DNA of 64,000 bases from Crocinitomicaceae bacterium (GTDB lineage: Bacteria; Bacteroidota; Bacteroidia; Flavobacteriales_D; Crocinitomicaceae), in the NCBI GenBank assembly GCA_014762645.1, contig JABURP010000127.1, positions 44,379 to 108,378 of the forward strand. The letters run 5' to 3'. The notes under the pieces are model-generated. The model was given only the letters and a program-made list of their open reading frames with translations. It was not told the origin of the DNA and ran no database searches. Below are positions 16,443-25,753 of this stretch, piece after piece. Each line of letters starts with the position of its first letter. Position 1 is the first letter of the stretch. The position numbers and the translations under genes are program-made.

Positions 16443-19160
16443 ATGGATAAATTCACCTATGTTGGGAATAGTGATGTAAACGCAATAGACGATTTATATC
16501 AAAAATATATCGAAAATCCGGAGTCCGTTGATATCCAGTGGGCACGATTTTTTGAAGGAGTTGATTTTGCTAAAACTGATTTTGAATCAGGTGGAATTCC
16601 TGAAAATTTTCAGAAAGAGTTTAAAGTAATTAATCTCATTAATGGCTATCGCTCCAGAGGGCATCTATTTACTAAGACAAATCCTGTAAGAGAGCGGAGA
16701 AAATATGCTCCAACGCTGGATATTGAAAACTTTGGTCTTGAGAAGGCAGATCTGCAAACAACGTTTCAGGCTGGAAGTGAAATTGGAATTGGACCAGCAA
16801 CTTTACAGGAAATTGTAGACCATCTGGAGATGACCTACTGTCAATCCATAGGGATTGAGTTTGCGTACATGCGTGAACCAGAACGATATGGTTGGTTTAA
16901 AGAACGAATTGAAGTTAAGAACCGTCCGAAGTTTACAGACGACGAGAAGCGACATATCTTTAAAAAAATCAGCTCAGCTACATTGTTTGAGCAGTTTCTT
17001 GCTAAAAAATATGTTGGGCAAAAACGGTTCTCTATTGAGGGTGGTGAGTCACTGATACCTGCATTGGATGTAATCGTTCAAAAGGCAGGTGAGTATGAGG
17101 TAATGGAAGTAGTTATGGGAATGGCTCACAGAGGCAGGTTAAATACCCTGGTCAATATCTTTGAGAAAGATCACAAATCTATTTTTAACGAGTTTGACGG
17201 CAAACAATTTGATTCACACGAAACGTTTGATGGAGATGTGAAATACCATCTTGGATATTCAACAGACGTAAAAACGATTAGTGGAAATAGTGTTCACCTT
17301 ACCATTGCTCCTAACCCGTCACACCTTGAAGCTGTTGACCCTGTTGTGCAAGGAATTGCCAGAGCAAAAATTGATAGTTACCTTGAAGATGAATCGAAAA
17401 TTATTCCTGTAGCTATTCACGGGGATGCGGCAATAGCTGCACAAGGAGTCGTGTACGAAGTTGTACAGATGGCTCAATTAGATGGTTACAGAACGGGAGG
17501 AACAATTCATATTGTGGTCAATAATCAGGTAGGGTTTACCACAAACTACCTGGACGCCCGATCATCTACTTACTGTACGGATGTAGGGAAAACAACTTTA
17601 TGTCCTGTATTTCATGTAAATGCTGATGACGTTGAAGCTGTTGTGCAAACGTTGAGTATAGCTGTTTCCTACAGGCAAAAATTTCACCGGGACATTTTTA
17701 TAGATATGCTTGGTTACCGTAAGTATGGACACAATGAAGGTGATGAACCAAAATTTACCCAGCCTAAACTATACAAGATCATAGCAAAGCATCCGAGCCC
17801 GAGAGAAATTTATCTGAAACAATTGATCGAGGAAGGAATTCTTACTGAAGAAGAAGGAAAGAAGAATGAAGAGGAAGAAATGGAAAAGCTGGATGCCGCC
17901 TATGAATCTTCTAAAAAACAGGATCGTACTACCGTATTAAACTTCATGGCCAGAACCTGGAAAGGGTACCGTCATGGAAAGGATAAGGATTTTGAAACAT
18001 CACCCGACACCTCAGTTTCAATTGGGAAACTTAAAGATCTAGGAAAAAAATTGGCGACACTGCCTGATGGCTACAAATACTTTAGAAAAATCACCAAACT
18101 TCTTAAAGAAAGAGAAGAGCAGATAGAGAAAAATGAGTTGGATTGGGGAATGGCCGAAATGTTAGCTTATGCAACGTTGCTAGATGAAGGCCATACCGTA
18201 AGAATTACTGGTCAGGATGTGGAAAGAGGTACATTCTCGCACCGTCATGCTGTGGTAAAGTCAGAAGATGATGAAACAGAAATTATCACCCTTAATCGTC
18301 TCAGTGAAAGTCAGGGGCAGTTTCACATTTATAACTCACTGCTCTCCGAATACGGCGTATTGGGATTTGAATATGGGTATTCACTTGCTACCCCAGGTGC
18401 TTTGACAATTTGGGAAGCACAATTTGGTGATTTTTACAACGGTGCACAGATCATGGTAGACCAATTTATTTCTTCGGGAGAAGATAAATGGTTTGTACAA
18501 TCTGGTTTGGTAATGTTGTTACCGCATGGTTACGAAGGAATGGGAGGAGAACACTCATCTGCACGTATTGAACGGTTCTTACAGCAATCGGCAGATTTGA
18601 ACTGGCAGATTTGTAACCCGACCACACCGGCTAATCATTTCCACTTGTTGAGAAGGCAACTTCACCGGGAATTTAGAAAACCTCTCGTGGTTTTCTCTCC
18701 GAAAATGTTATTGAGATATCCAAAAGCTGTTTCTAAACTAGAAGATATGGCAAACGGAAGTTTTCAGGAAGTGTTGGATGATGATGTAACAAAATCAAAA
18801 GTTGATATCGTGGTGCTTTGCTCAGGTAAATTCTATTACGAAGCAAAAGAAGAAGCCGAAAAGAGAGAGGTAACTAATGCTGCCTTTATCCGAATTGAAC
18901 AGATGTATCCATTCCCACAAAAACAACTGGGGACAATATTGAAAAAATACAAGAATGCCAAACGGTTTTTATGGGCTCAGGAAGAACCAGAGAATATGGG
19001 GCCTTGGCGTTATATGGCACTTGCTTTAAGAGAGATGAACCTGGATGTGGTAGCACGTCCTGCTTCTGCTGCACCAGCTGCAGGCTCAAGTGAAACACAT
19101 AAACGTAGATTAGCGGATCTTTTTGAAAACCTTTTTAAGAAGATCACTGAAAAAAAATAA
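16443..19160 (+). CDS. sucA: 2-oxoglutarate dehydrogenase E1 component
   Basis: 905 residues, thiamine-diphosphate dependent. It decarboxylates 2-oxoglutarate in the TCA cycle and passes the succinyl group to the E2 lipoyl arm. The N-terminus (MDKFTYVGNSDVNAIDDLYQKYIENP, here in two parts) matches the E1o N-terminal region that contacts E2. Other motifs are MGMAHRGRLNTLVNIF, the cofactor-binding HGDAAIAAQGVVYE, VNNQVGFTTN, and the transketolase-like EAQFGDFYNGAQ and LLPHGYEGMGGEHSSAR. Length is close to the E. coli enzyme. sucB follows after 47 bp. A TAGTTTTG element at 16409-16416 could be a -7 box, but no matching -33 element was found at the usual distance. Confidence 0.97.
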   Translation: MDKFTYVGNSDVNAIDDLYQKYIENPESVDIQWARFFEGVDFAKTDFESGGIPENFQKEFKVINLINGYRSRGHLFTKTNPVRERRKYAPTLDIENFGLEKADLQTTFQAGSEIGIGPATLQEIVDHLEMTYCQSIGIEFAYMREPERYGWFKERIEVKNRPKFTDDEKRHIFKKISSATLFEQFLAKKYVGQKRFSIEGGESLIPALDVIVQKAGEYEVMEVVMGMAHRGRLNTLVNIFEKDHKSIFNEFDGKQFDSHETFDGDVKYHLGYSTDVKTISGNSVHLTIAPNPSHLEAVDPVVQGIARAKIDSYLEDESKIIPVAIHGDAAIAAQGVVYEVVQMAQLDGYRTGGTIHIVVNNQVGFTTNYLDARSSTYCTDVGKTTLCPVFHVNADDVEAVVQTLSIAVSYRQKFHRDIFIDMLGYRKYGHNEGDEPKFTQPKLYKIIAKHPSPREIYLKQLIEEGILTEEEGKKNEEEEMEKLDAAYESSKKQDRTTVLNFMARTWKGYRHGKDKDFETSPDTSVSIGKLKDLGKKLATLPDGYKYFRKITKLLKEREEQIEKNELDWGMAEMLAYATLLDEGHTVRITGQDVERGTFSHRHAVVKSEDDETEIITLNRLSESQGQFHIYNSLLSEYGVLGFEYGYSLATPGALTIWEAQFGDFYNGAQIMVDQFISSGEDKWFVQSGLVMLLPHGYEGMGGEHSSARIERFLQQSADLNWQICNPTTPANHFHLLRRQLHREFRKPLVVFSPKMLLRYPKAVSKLEDMANGSFQEVLDDDVTKSKVDIVVLCSGKFYYEAKEEAEKREVTNAAFIRIEQMYPFPQKQLGTILKKYKNAKRFLWAQEEPENMGPWRYMALALREMNLDVVARPASAAPAAGSSETHKRRLADLFENLFKKITEKK

Positions 19161-19164
19161 ACTT

Positions 19165-19183
19165 TGCCCGCATTCGTGCGGCA
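19165..19183 (+). other. Short hairpin between sucA and sucB
   Basis: An imperfect stem (TGC-CGCA / TGCG-GCA with one bulged C) closed by a TTCG tetraloop sits just after the sucA stop. No T-run follows, so it is not a clear terminator. It may act as an RNA stability or processing element within the sucAB message; that is inference. Confidence 0.4.
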
Positions 19184-19207
19184 TAAAACAAACGAAAGAC
19201 TAAAAAC

Positions 19208-20494
19208 ATGTCTGTACTAGAAATGAAAGTACCTTCACCAGGAGAGTCAATTTCTGAAGTAGAAATTGCAGAATGGCTCGTATCAGATGGTGATTATGTT
19301 GAAAAAGATCAGGCCATTGCTGAGGTTGATTCTGACAAAGCCACATTGGAATTGCCAGCGGAGGCATCTGGAACAATAACCCTTAAAGCTGAAGAGGGTG
19401 ATGCGGTTGCTGTAGGTGCCGTAGTTTGCCTTATTGATACTTCTGCTGAAAAACCGGAAGGACACGAATCAAAGAAAGAAAAAGTAGAGGCTGAGGTAGA
19501 AGAGAAGTCGGAGAAGAAAGAAGAAAAAGCAGAAAAGAAACCAGACCCATCTCCGGCCAAAAAAGAAAAAGAAGCACCTGCTAAAAGTGATTCTTATGCT
19601 ACCGGACACGCATCACCAGCTGCATCCAAATTGATGAATGAAAATGGCATCAAAGCGAATCAGGTGAATGGATCCGGAAAAGATGGCAGGATTACCAAAC
19701 AAGATGTATTAGCAGTGATGGCTGGAGGATTTTCAGGTGAAGATGCTTCTGGATGGGGTGGAACCAGAGACACTTCAGCTAAGAAAATGTCCATGCTGCG
19801 ACGTAAAGTAGCTGAACGATTGGTAGCGGTTAAGAATGAAACGGCAATGCTCACCACATTTAATGAGGTGGATATGAAACCGATCATGGATATCCGAGCA
19901 AAATACAAAAAGACCTTCGGAGAAACTCACGACATTGGATTGGGCTTTATGTCTTTCTTTACTAAAGCAGTTACAGAAGCCTTGCACAAATTCCCTGCAG
20001 TTAACGCAATGATTGACGGCAAAGAAATGATCATGCATGATTATGCAGATATAGGTATCGCTGTTTCATCACCAAAAGGGTTAATGGTTCCGATTATTCG
20101 AAATGCAGAACAAATGAGCCTGGCTGAAATTGAGAAGGAGATAAAAAGATTAGCTGTTAGAGCAAGAGATGGAGAAATCACACCAGATGAAATGACCGGA
20201 GGCACTTTTACCATCACAAATGGAGGTGTTTTTGGATCAATGTTGTCAACTCCTATTATTAACCCACCACAATCTGCTATATTAGGGATGCACAACATTG
20301 TTGAAAGACCGGTCGTGATAGATGGAGAAATTGTAGTACGCCCAATTATGTATGTGGCGCTATCCTACGATCACAGAATTATAGATGGTAAAGAATCAGT
20401 AAGTTTCTTATATTCCATCAAAGAAATGTTAGAAAACCCTGAGAGCATGATATTTGGCGGAAAAGATCCGGTTGAAGTCTTGCTCGGATTATAA
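19208..20494 (+). CDS. sucB: Dihydrolipoyllysine succinyltransferase, E2 of the 2-oxoglutarate dehydrogenase complex
   Basis: 428 residues. The N-terminal lipoyl domain carries the lipoylated lysine in [13 protein letters not shown] (Lys44). A charged, Glu/Lys/Pro-rich linker (about 82-130) leads to an E1/E3-binding domain ([13 protein letters not shown] through [12 protein letters not shown], about 136-171). The catalytic acyltransferase domain follows, ending with the active-site HRIIDGKE (His389, Asp393). One lipoyl domain and the sucA partner upstream identify it as the succinyl-transferring rather than the acetyl-transferring E2. The E3 (lpd) gene is not in the window. Confidence 0.96.
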   Translation: MSVLEMKVPSPGESISEVEIAEWLVSDGDYVEKDQAIAEVDSDKATLELPAEASGTITLKAEEGDAVAVGAVVCLIDTSAEKPEGHESKKEKVEAEVEEKSEKKEEKAEKKPDPSPAKKEKEAPAKSDSYATGHASPAASKLMNENGIKANQVNGSGKDGRITKQDVLAVMAGGFSGEDASGWGGTRDTSAKKMSMLRRKVAERLVAVKNETAMLTTFNEVDMKPIMDIRAKYKKTFGETHDIGLGFMSFFTKAVTEALHKFPAVNAMIDGKEMIMHDYADIGIAVSSPKGLMVPIIRNAEQMSLAEIEKEIKRLAVRARDGEITPDEMTGGTFTITNGGVFGSMLSTPIINPPQSAILGMHNIVERPVVIDGEIVVRPIMYVALSYDHRIIDGKESVSFLYSIKEMLENPESMIFGGKDPVEVLLGL

Positions 20495-20510
20495 ATTAAA
20501 AAGAGAACCT

Positions 20511-21137
20511 ATGAAACGACAAATACACATTTTAATGGGCACACTGCTCATGACAATTATATTGGCTTCCTGCGGAACAGGAAGAATGATGCCCAACTCC
20601 AAAATGATAGATCACGAAAGTCATTGCGGATTTGGAGATCAGGCAGATGCTGAGACGAATAAAGAAGAAGTCAAAAGCAACTCAGATGTTGAAGTAACTG
20701 AGCGTGCTGCTCCAGCTGCGGATAGAGGTAATAAATTGGACAAAGAAACAGCTCCAACGGTTACAGATCAAAATCTTGCTTCGGCTAATGATTCAGAGGA
20801 ATCAGAAGAAACTACAGAGACGAAGATTAAAAGATCTGATGTTAAAGTAGGAGCAAAAAAGAAAAGCAAGTTCAAAGCCATTGTCAAAGCGGTAAAAAAA
20901 TACAAGAAGAACAAGCGAGAAAGTGGAGCAATGCTTGTATTGCTAATTATTCTGGCCATTATTCTTCCTCCTCTTGCCGTAGGAATTTACGAAGGAATTA
21001 CCGGAAGATTCTGGTTAGTACTCGTTTTATGGATCCTTGGATGGGGAGTTGGATGGTGGTTGCTAGGTGGCCTTGGTGGTTTGTGCTCATTAGTAGCAGT
21101 CGTCCTGGCCTTACTAATTGTACTCGGAGTTTGGTAA
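20511..21137 (+). CDS. Lipoprotein with C-terminal YqaE/Pmp3-like membrane domain
   Basis: 208 residues from the ATG at 20511. An upstream in-frame start at 20454 lies inside sucB and is rejected. The N-terminus is a lipoprotein signal (LMTIILASCGTG). A polar, charged spacer (about 30-135) ends in a strongly basic stretch (VGAKKKSKFKAIVKAVKKYK). The tail has LAIILPPLAVGIYEGITG followed by FWLVLVLWILGWGVGWW, which resembles the two-helix Pmp3/YqaE family, and a third hydrophobic stretch near the end. So it combines a lipid anchor signal with C-terminal membrane helices. Function unknown; Pmp3 proteins are linked to membrane potential and stress in other organisms. Confidence 0.75.
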   Translation: MKRQIHILMGTLLMTIILASCGTGRMMPNSKMIDHESHCGFGDQADAETNKEEVKSNSDVEVTERAAPAADRGNKLDKETAPTVTDQNLASANDSEESEETTETKIKRSDVKVGAKKKSKFKAIVKAVKKYKKNKRESGAMLVLLIILAIILPPLAVGIYEGITGRFWLVLVLWILGWGVGWWLLGGLGGLCSLVAVVLALLIVLGVW

Positions 21138-21159
21138 AGACAATTATTAATTAATTAAG

Positions 21160-21193
21160 ATGGGGTTTGCTTGTATAAGTAACCCCATTTTTA
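21160..21193. terminator. Bidirectional intrinsic terminator between two convergent genes
   Basis: ATGGGGTT (21160-21167) pairs with AACCCCAT (21181-21188) around a 13-nt loop. TTTTTATT follows on the plus strand, and the start of the stem is preceded by an A-rich run that gives T residues on the minus strand. It serves the Pmp3-like lipoprotein gene and dprA, whose stop codon abuts it. Confidence 0.8.
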
Positions 21194-22285
21194 TTACAAT
21201 AAAGTGTATCGTTTTCCCGGAAGTGTTTTGATCAACCCTTTCATTTCTAAATTGAACAGATGAACGGAAACATTTGAAGAATCCATATTGGCGGCCTGAG
21301 CGAGGGTATCAAAATCTATATCCCCCCTTTCCATAAAGAGAGATACAAGTTGAGATTCGGTCTCACTTAGATCTTCAAGAAGCTCTTGTTTAATTTCCTC
21401 TTTGCTCTCTTTCCGTTTCCATCCTAAAACTCCAACGAGATCATTGCCTTCAGTAATTAGATGCGCTCTTGATCGCTTAATGAGATTATTACAACCGGAC
21501 GAATATTCTTTATTAGCATTTCCAGGGAAAGCAAATACCTCACGGTTATAATCATTGGCCAGATTTGCTGTTATCATGGACCCACCCATTTCAGAACTCT
21601 CAACAACAACTGTGGCTTCACTTAATCCTGCTACAATTCTATTCCTCTTTGGAAAATTACTGGGTTCACCAATAGTGCCTGAAATGAATTCCGTTACTAA
21701 TCCACCATTTTCCATCATTCTACGAGCAAGCTGACGGTGAGCTGCGGGGTACATAGTATCCAGGCCATGACCAAGAACACCAATTGTTGAAAGGTTGTTA
21801 TGAATAGCCGCCTCATGAGCAGCTTTGTCAATTCCGTGTGCCAATCCGCTTATAATCTGAACCTGATGAGGAGCCAGATCACGGACTAAATTATCCGTCA
21901 TTATTTTTCCATAACTCGTTGATTTACGCGTTCCGACTATGGAAACATTTTTTTGGTTAAAGTGAACCATCCCCATGGTATAAAGAACAATCGGTGCATC
22001 TACGCATTGTTTTAAAAGTTGCGGGTAATTCGGGTCCTGAAAATAATAAAGTTGAATATTGTTCTTCTCAATAAAATCTAATTCCTGCTCTGCCCTAATT
22101 AAACATGCCTCACGGTTTAGACCCTTTGAAAAATCAATCCGTAAATCATGAAAATGACGAAAATTAGATTCCTTTTCTTTGAAAACTCCTTCCAAACTTC
22201 CAACAGCATTCAATAGCTGCTTTGCCGTGATAGGACCAAGACCATTAAGGATACTTAAAGCTATTTGATAAATGCGTTCGTCCAC
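21194..22285 (-). CDS. dprA: DNA-processing protein DprA
   Basis: 363 residues. It binds single-stranded DNA and loads RecA during natural transformation. The start is GTG (22283-22285) giving MDERIYQIALSILNGLG, the usual SAM/HhH-like beginning of the family. The Rossmann-like DprA domain has VSIVGTRKSTSYG, IISGLAHGIDKAAHEAAI, GVLGHGLDTMYPAAH and the ssDNA-binding FPKRNRIVAGLSEATVVVE. A C-terminal winged-helix domain (DIDFDTLAQAANMDSSNVSVHLFNLEMKG, given here in pieces: DTLAQAANMDSS and LFNLEMKG) completes it. It suggests competence potential, since dprA is widely kept for this role. No other competence gene is in the window. Confidence 0.95.
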   Translation of the reverse strand: MDERIYQIALSILNGLGPITAKQLLNAVGSLEGVFKEKESNFRHFHDLRIDFSKGLNREACLIRAEQELDFIEKNNIQLYYFQDPNYPQLLKQCVDAPIVLYTMGMVHFNQKNVSIVGTRKSTSYGKIMTDNLVRDLAPHQVQIISGLAHGIDKAAHEAAIHNNLSTIGVLGHGLDTMYPAAHRQLARRMMENGGLVTEFISGTIGEPSNFPKRNRIVAGLSEATVVVESSEMGGSMITANLANDYNREVFAFPGNANKEYSSGCNNLIKRSRAHLITEGNDLVGVLGWKRKESKEEIKQELLEDLSETESQLVSLFMERGDIDFDTLAQAANMDSSNVSVHLFNLEMKGLIKTLPGKRYTLL

Positions 22286-22289
22286 CCGA

Positions 22290-22321
22290 CAAAAATATAA
22301 AAATGGTTAAATTATCGTCAA
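22290..22321 (-). promoter_or_regulatory. Candidate promoter for dprA
   Basis: On the minus strand: TTG (22321-22319), a 21-bp spacer, then TATTTTTG (22297-22290), a full -7 match. The predicted start of transcription falls at or next to the GTG start codon at 22285, so the message would have almost no leader. Confidence 0.42.
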
Positions 22322-22598
22322 TAAATGATGAATAATTAGACAAAAAATTTGCGGTTAATAAAATGCTACTGTTGACTATCTGTAAGATACACTTTAATCA
22401 ATACTGTCAAAATAAATTTTTTCTATACGTACCTTGGCACTATCCCATTACAACCCAAAAACAAGGAAAGGTCATTACTTGATATGGTCCAATTCCCTTT
22501 TGCCTCTTTCTATTCGAATCTATAAATGTACCTGAACCAACCAATCCCGGATCATCAGTTATTGCTGAAATTCTCGCTTTTGCACAAATTTTGTGCCA

Positions 22599-22632
22599 TT
22601 TGTTCGGCAAACCTATATGTTTTGTATATTTG
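22599..22632 (+). promoter_or_regulatory. Candidate promoter for rpoN
   Basis: TTTG (22599-22602), a 22-bp spacer and TATATTTG (22625-22632) match the Bacteroidota sigma-A consensus, with a spacer at the long end of the accepted range. The rpoN ATG is 19 bp downstream. Confidence 0.5.
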
Positions 22633-22651
22633 AGATAATACGCTACACAAA

Positions 22652-24106
22652 ATGTTAAAACAACAACTCAGTCAAAAACTATTACAAAAATTATCGCCGC
22701 AGCAAATTCAATTGATGAAACTGTTGCAGGTTCCTACTATGGAACTTGAGCAACGTATTAAAGAAGAAATTGAAGAAAATCCTGCTTTAGAAGAAGGTGC
22801 TGAAGAATCGGAAGATGATTACGGTGATGAGTATGATGATGACCTGGGTGAAGTGAGCGAATCACAGGAAGATTTTGATATCAACGACTATCTGGATGAT
22901 GATCTTCCTCAATATAAAACGTCTGTATCTAATAAAGGAAGAGATGAAGACGAAAAAGCAATACCAATTTCAGGCGGAGCATCCTTTCATGAGATTTTAA
23001 AAAGCCAGCTCATGCTGCGCAAAATGACAGAAAAGGAACGCGCAATTGCTGATAACATTATTGGTAATATAGATGATGATGGTTACCTGAGAAGAGAAAT
23101 TGAAGCCATTGTAGATGACCTTGCTTTTACGCAAAATGTTATGGCAACTGAAGAAGAAGTGGAGGATGTGTTGTTTCTGGTTCAGGATCTTGAACCGGCT
23201 GGAGTAGGAGCCAGGGATTTACGAGAGTGTCTTTTGCTTCAACTTGAAAGAAGACATCACGGTGATATCCCCGTTTATACAGCCAAAAAAATTCTTGAAA
23301 AGAGCTTTGACGAATTTACCAAAAAGCACTACGATAAGATCAAATCAAAGTTTGAAATTGATGATGATGATCTCAAAGATGCTATTGATGTTATCACCAG
23401 GCTCAACCCAAAGCCAGGAAACTCTTTGAAAGATTCAACCAACTCAAAAAATATTCAACAAATAATCCCTGATTTTATCCTTACGGAAGAAGAAGGTGAG
23501 TTGAGTCTCTCTTTAAACAGTAGAAATGCTCCGCAACTGAAAGTGAGTAAGTCCTATGAAACTATGCTTAGGAATTATGCTGAGGGTGCTAAAAGCACGA
23601 AAGCTGATAAAGAGGCGATTACTTTTGTGAAGCAAAAACTAGATGCCGCTAAATGGTTCATTGATGCTATTTACCAGAGACAGCAAACTTTGATGCTAAC
23701 CATGAAAGCTATTTTGGAATATCAAAAAGAATACTTTTTAACTGGAGATGAAACAAATCTCAGACCCATGATATTAAAAGATATTGCTGACATTGTTGGT
23801 ATGGATATCTCAACTATTTCAAGGGTGGCAAACAGTAAGTATATCCAAACACCATATGGAATCATGTCTCTGAAGTATTTCTTCTCAGAGTCACTTTCTA
23901 CTTCATCAGGTGAAGAGGTTTCAACGCGTGAGGTTAAGAAAATTCTTGAGGATGCTATTAATAATGAAAATAAGAAAAAACCGTTAACCGATCAAAAATT
24001 AACGGACCTGCTGAAAGAGAAAGGCTATAACATTGCGCGTAGAACCGTTGCTAAATACCGGGAACAACTTAATATTCCGGTGGCACGTTTGAGAAAGGAA
24101 CTCTGA
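22652..24106 (+). CDS. rpoN: RNA polymerase sigma-54 factor
   Basis: 484 residues. Region I (1-50) is Gln/Leu-rich (QKLSPQQIQLMKLLQVPTMEL) as needed for activator response. Region II (about 50-105) is very acidic (DDYGDEYDDDLGE). Region III has the core-binding domain, a helix-turn-helix (DIADIVGMDISTISRVANSKY in two halves: DIADIVGMD and STISRVANSKY) and the C-terminal RpoN box ARRTVAKYRE (462-471), which reads the -24 promoter element. The PAP2-family gene begins inside its stop codon (TGATG), so the two are translationally coupled. Confidence 0.96.
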   Translation: MLKQQLSQKLLQKLSPQQIQLMKLLQVPTMELEQRIKEEIEENPALEEGAEESEDDYGDEYDDDLGEVSESQEDFDINDYLDDDLPQYKTSVSNKGRDEDEKAIPISGGASFHEILKSQLMLRKMTEKERAIADNIIGNIDDDGYLRREIEAIVDDLAFTQNVMATEEEVEDVLFLVQDLEPAGVGARDLRECLLLQLERRHHGDIPVYTAKKILEKSFDEFTKKHYDKIKSKFEIDDDDLKDAIDVITRLNPKPGNSLKDSTNSKNIQQIIPDFILTEEEGELSLSLNSRNAPQLKVSKSYETMLRNYAEGAKSTKADKEAITFVKQKLDAAKWFIDAIYQRQQTLMLTMKAILEYQKEYFLTGDETNLRPMILKDIADIVGMDISTISRVANSKYIQTPYGIMSLKYFFSESLSTSSGEEVSTREVKKILEDAINNENKKKPLTDQKLTDLLKEKGYNIARRTVAKYREQLNIPVARLRKEL

Positions 24107-24759
24107 TGAAGTATTTCTTCCATGCCGTTTCGTTCGTTTTTCATCCCCTGTTGATGCCAATGCTGGGGCTTTTTATATTATTCGAATCACCGACACTACC
24201 CAACAGTCTTATCACCTTAGATGCCCTTTATTATTTTCCGGATCAGGCCAAAACAGTACTTTATATAGTTCTGGGGATCCTGACGTTTTTAGCCCCCGGA
24301 TTGAGTCTGCTAATCATGTATTGGAATAAAATGATCACCAGCCTTAACCTCAAAGAAAGGAAAGAACGGTTTTACCCATTTATTTTGGTGATGTTCTATT
24401 ATGCTTTAGCGTATGGATACCTTAAACTCCGACTTCCTGAGTATCTTCAACATCCTGCCCTAATGGGCTTTATTTTTGGGATTGTCCTGGTTTTTATCGT
24501 CTCATTTTTCCTGAATTTTTATATAAAGTTGAGCATGCATGCGGCAGGTATCTTTGGCTTGTGTGGAATGTTACTGGCGTATGATCAGTCGCAAATAGAA
24601 AGTAACCTGCCCTTTTTGTTGTACCTGATTTGTATCGGTGGAATCGTTGCGGGTTCACGCATATACCTGGGCGCTCATACCCTAAAGGAAACATTAGCAG
24701 GGATGGCAGTTGGTTTTTTTGTGCTATTTCTGACCGTTAAGTTTTCTTTGTTTATCTAA
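24106..24759 (+). CDS. PAP2-like integral membrane protein
   Basis: 217 residues with about six membrane helices. The C-terminal half carries SMHAAGIFGL (about residues 143-152) and AGSRIYLGAHTLKETLAG, which resemble the SGH and SRxxxxxH phosphate-binding motifs of PAP2 phosphatases. The first part of the classic signature (KxxxxxxRP) is represented only by LKERKERFYPF near residue 78. Substrate unknown, and activity cannot be confirmed by eye. The start codon shares a base with the rpoN stop, a pairing that suggests co-expression rather than a shared function. Confidence 0.8.
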   Translation: MKYFFHAVSFVFHPLLMPMLGLFILFESPTLPNSLITLDALYYFPDQAKTVLYIVLGILTFLAPGLSLLIMYWNKMITSLNLKERKERFYPFILVMFYYALAYGYLKLRLPEYLQHPALMGFIFGIVLVFIVSFFLNFYIKLSMHAAGIFGLCGMLLAYDQSQIESNLPFLLYLICIGGIVAGSRIYLGAHTLKETLAGMAVGFFVLFLTVKFSLFI

Positions 24760-24869
24760 GCTGATAAGTAAATGGATCAAACCTCTAATCAGTTGTTGTA
24801 TTAAGGCATCATATTTGTAATTTTAAATTAGAAACTAATATGTTTGCAAGGCATATAAAACCAGAAACT

Positions 24870-25673
24870 ATGTATAAACAGTTAATGATACCGTTTGTGC
24901 TTGCTGTTGTCTTATCAGCATGTGGAACAGGTAAAGAAGGAAAGGAAGATAAGCCGGGAGGATTTAATTTGTTTCCGGTAGAAAAAGATGTAGAATTAGG
25001 TGCTCAGGTAGCAAAGGAGATAGAAAGTAAACCGGAAGATTTTCCCATTCTGGATTCAGCTTCAAATGTACAGGCTTATAAGTACCTTTATGGAGTAAGA
25101 GATAAAATTCTGGCAACCGGACTCGTTGAACATAAAGATGATTTTAGATGGCAGATTAGAATAGTCAATGATGATGAAACATTGAATGCCTTCTGTACAC
25201 CAGGAGGGTATATCTATTTCTATACCGGAATCATTAAATATCTTGAAAATGAAGCGCAATTGGCCGGAGTAATGGGGCATGAAATGGCACATGCAGACCT
25301 TAGACATTCCACCCGACAAATGACAAAACAATTTGGTGTGCAGTTATTGTTAAGTGCTATTTTGGGAGATGAATCGGCGCTTTCAAAAATTACCGGTGGA
25401 CTGATTTCTTTGCAGTTTTCTAGATCACATGAAACAGAGGCTGATCAAATGTCTGTGAGTTATTTGTGCCCAACGCATTGGCCAGCGGATGGCGGAGCAG
25501 GATTTTTTGAAAAAATTCAGGAGTCGGGCTCCTTACGCCCACCTGAATTTCTGAGCACACACCCTAGCCCTGAAAACAGAATTGAGAATTATCACAGATG
25601 GGCAGAAGAAAAGGGTTGTGGAGGATCAAATGAAAATATTACAGCCTTTCAAAAATTTCAAAGTCTGTTTTAG
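24870..25673 (+). CDS. M48-family zinc metallopeptidase, lipoprotein
   Basis: 267 residues from the ATG at 24870. The in-frame ATG at 24840 would put ten residues before the signal peptide. The signal peptide ends at VLSAC, so the enzyme is likely lipid-anchored in the periplasm. The zinc site is GHEMAHADLRH (His137, Glu138, His141), with the third ligand in SRSHETEADQMS near residue 190, and the C-terminal STHPSPENRIENY closes the family pattern. It resembles BepA/LoiP-type periplasmic proteases involved in outer-membrane quality control. That role is inferred from the family. Confidence 0.92.
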   Translation: MYKQLMIPFVLAVVLSACGTGKEGKEDKPGGFNLFPVEKDVELGAQVAKEIESKPEDFPILDSASNVQAYKYLYGVRDKILATGLVEHKDDFRWQIRIVNDDETLNAFCTPGGYIYFYTGIIKYLENEAQLAGVMGHEMAHADLRHSTRQMTKQFGVQLLLSAILGDESALSKITGGLISLQFSRSHETEADQMSVSYLCPTHWPADGGAGFFEKIQESGSLRPPEFLSTHPSPENRIENYHRWAEEKGCGGSNENITAFQKFQSLF

Positions 25674-25683
25674 ATACAAAAAA

Positions 25684-25703
25684 CCCCGGATGTACGTCCG
25701 GGG
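25684..25703 (+). terminator. Hairpin after the M48 peptidase gene
   Basis: CCCCGGA (25684-25690) pairs with TCCGGGG (25697-25703), 11 bp after the stop codon and preceded by a run of A. No T-run follows on the plus strand, but TTTTTTG-like sequence follows on the minus strand. It may therefore end transcription of the minus-strand neighbour as well as stabilise the plus-strand 3' end. Confidence 0.5.
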
Positions 25704-25724
25704 TCTAAACCTTAAAACTAAAGG

Positions 25725-25753
25725 AAGTAGTGCTTTAAAGCACTACTTTTTTT
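25725..25753 (+). terminator. Perfect 24-bp palindrome with T-run, intrinsic terminator
   Basis: AAGTAGTGCTTT (25725-25736) is followed directly by its complement AAAGCACTACTT (25737-25748) and then more T residues. In RNA it would form a strong hairpin with a small loop, read on the plus strand after the M48 gene. The stop codon and last codons of the minus-strand T9SS protein lie inside this palindrome. Confidence 0.7.

Larger units (their letters stand above)
22286..22651. other. Intergenic region between dprA and rpoN
   Basis: 366 bp without a gene. It holds the two divergent promoters listed separately, one next to dprA and one about 20 bp before rpoN. The middle (about 22330-22590) is AT-rich with no open frame of note and no clear hairpin or repeat by eye. 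Confidence 0.6.
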
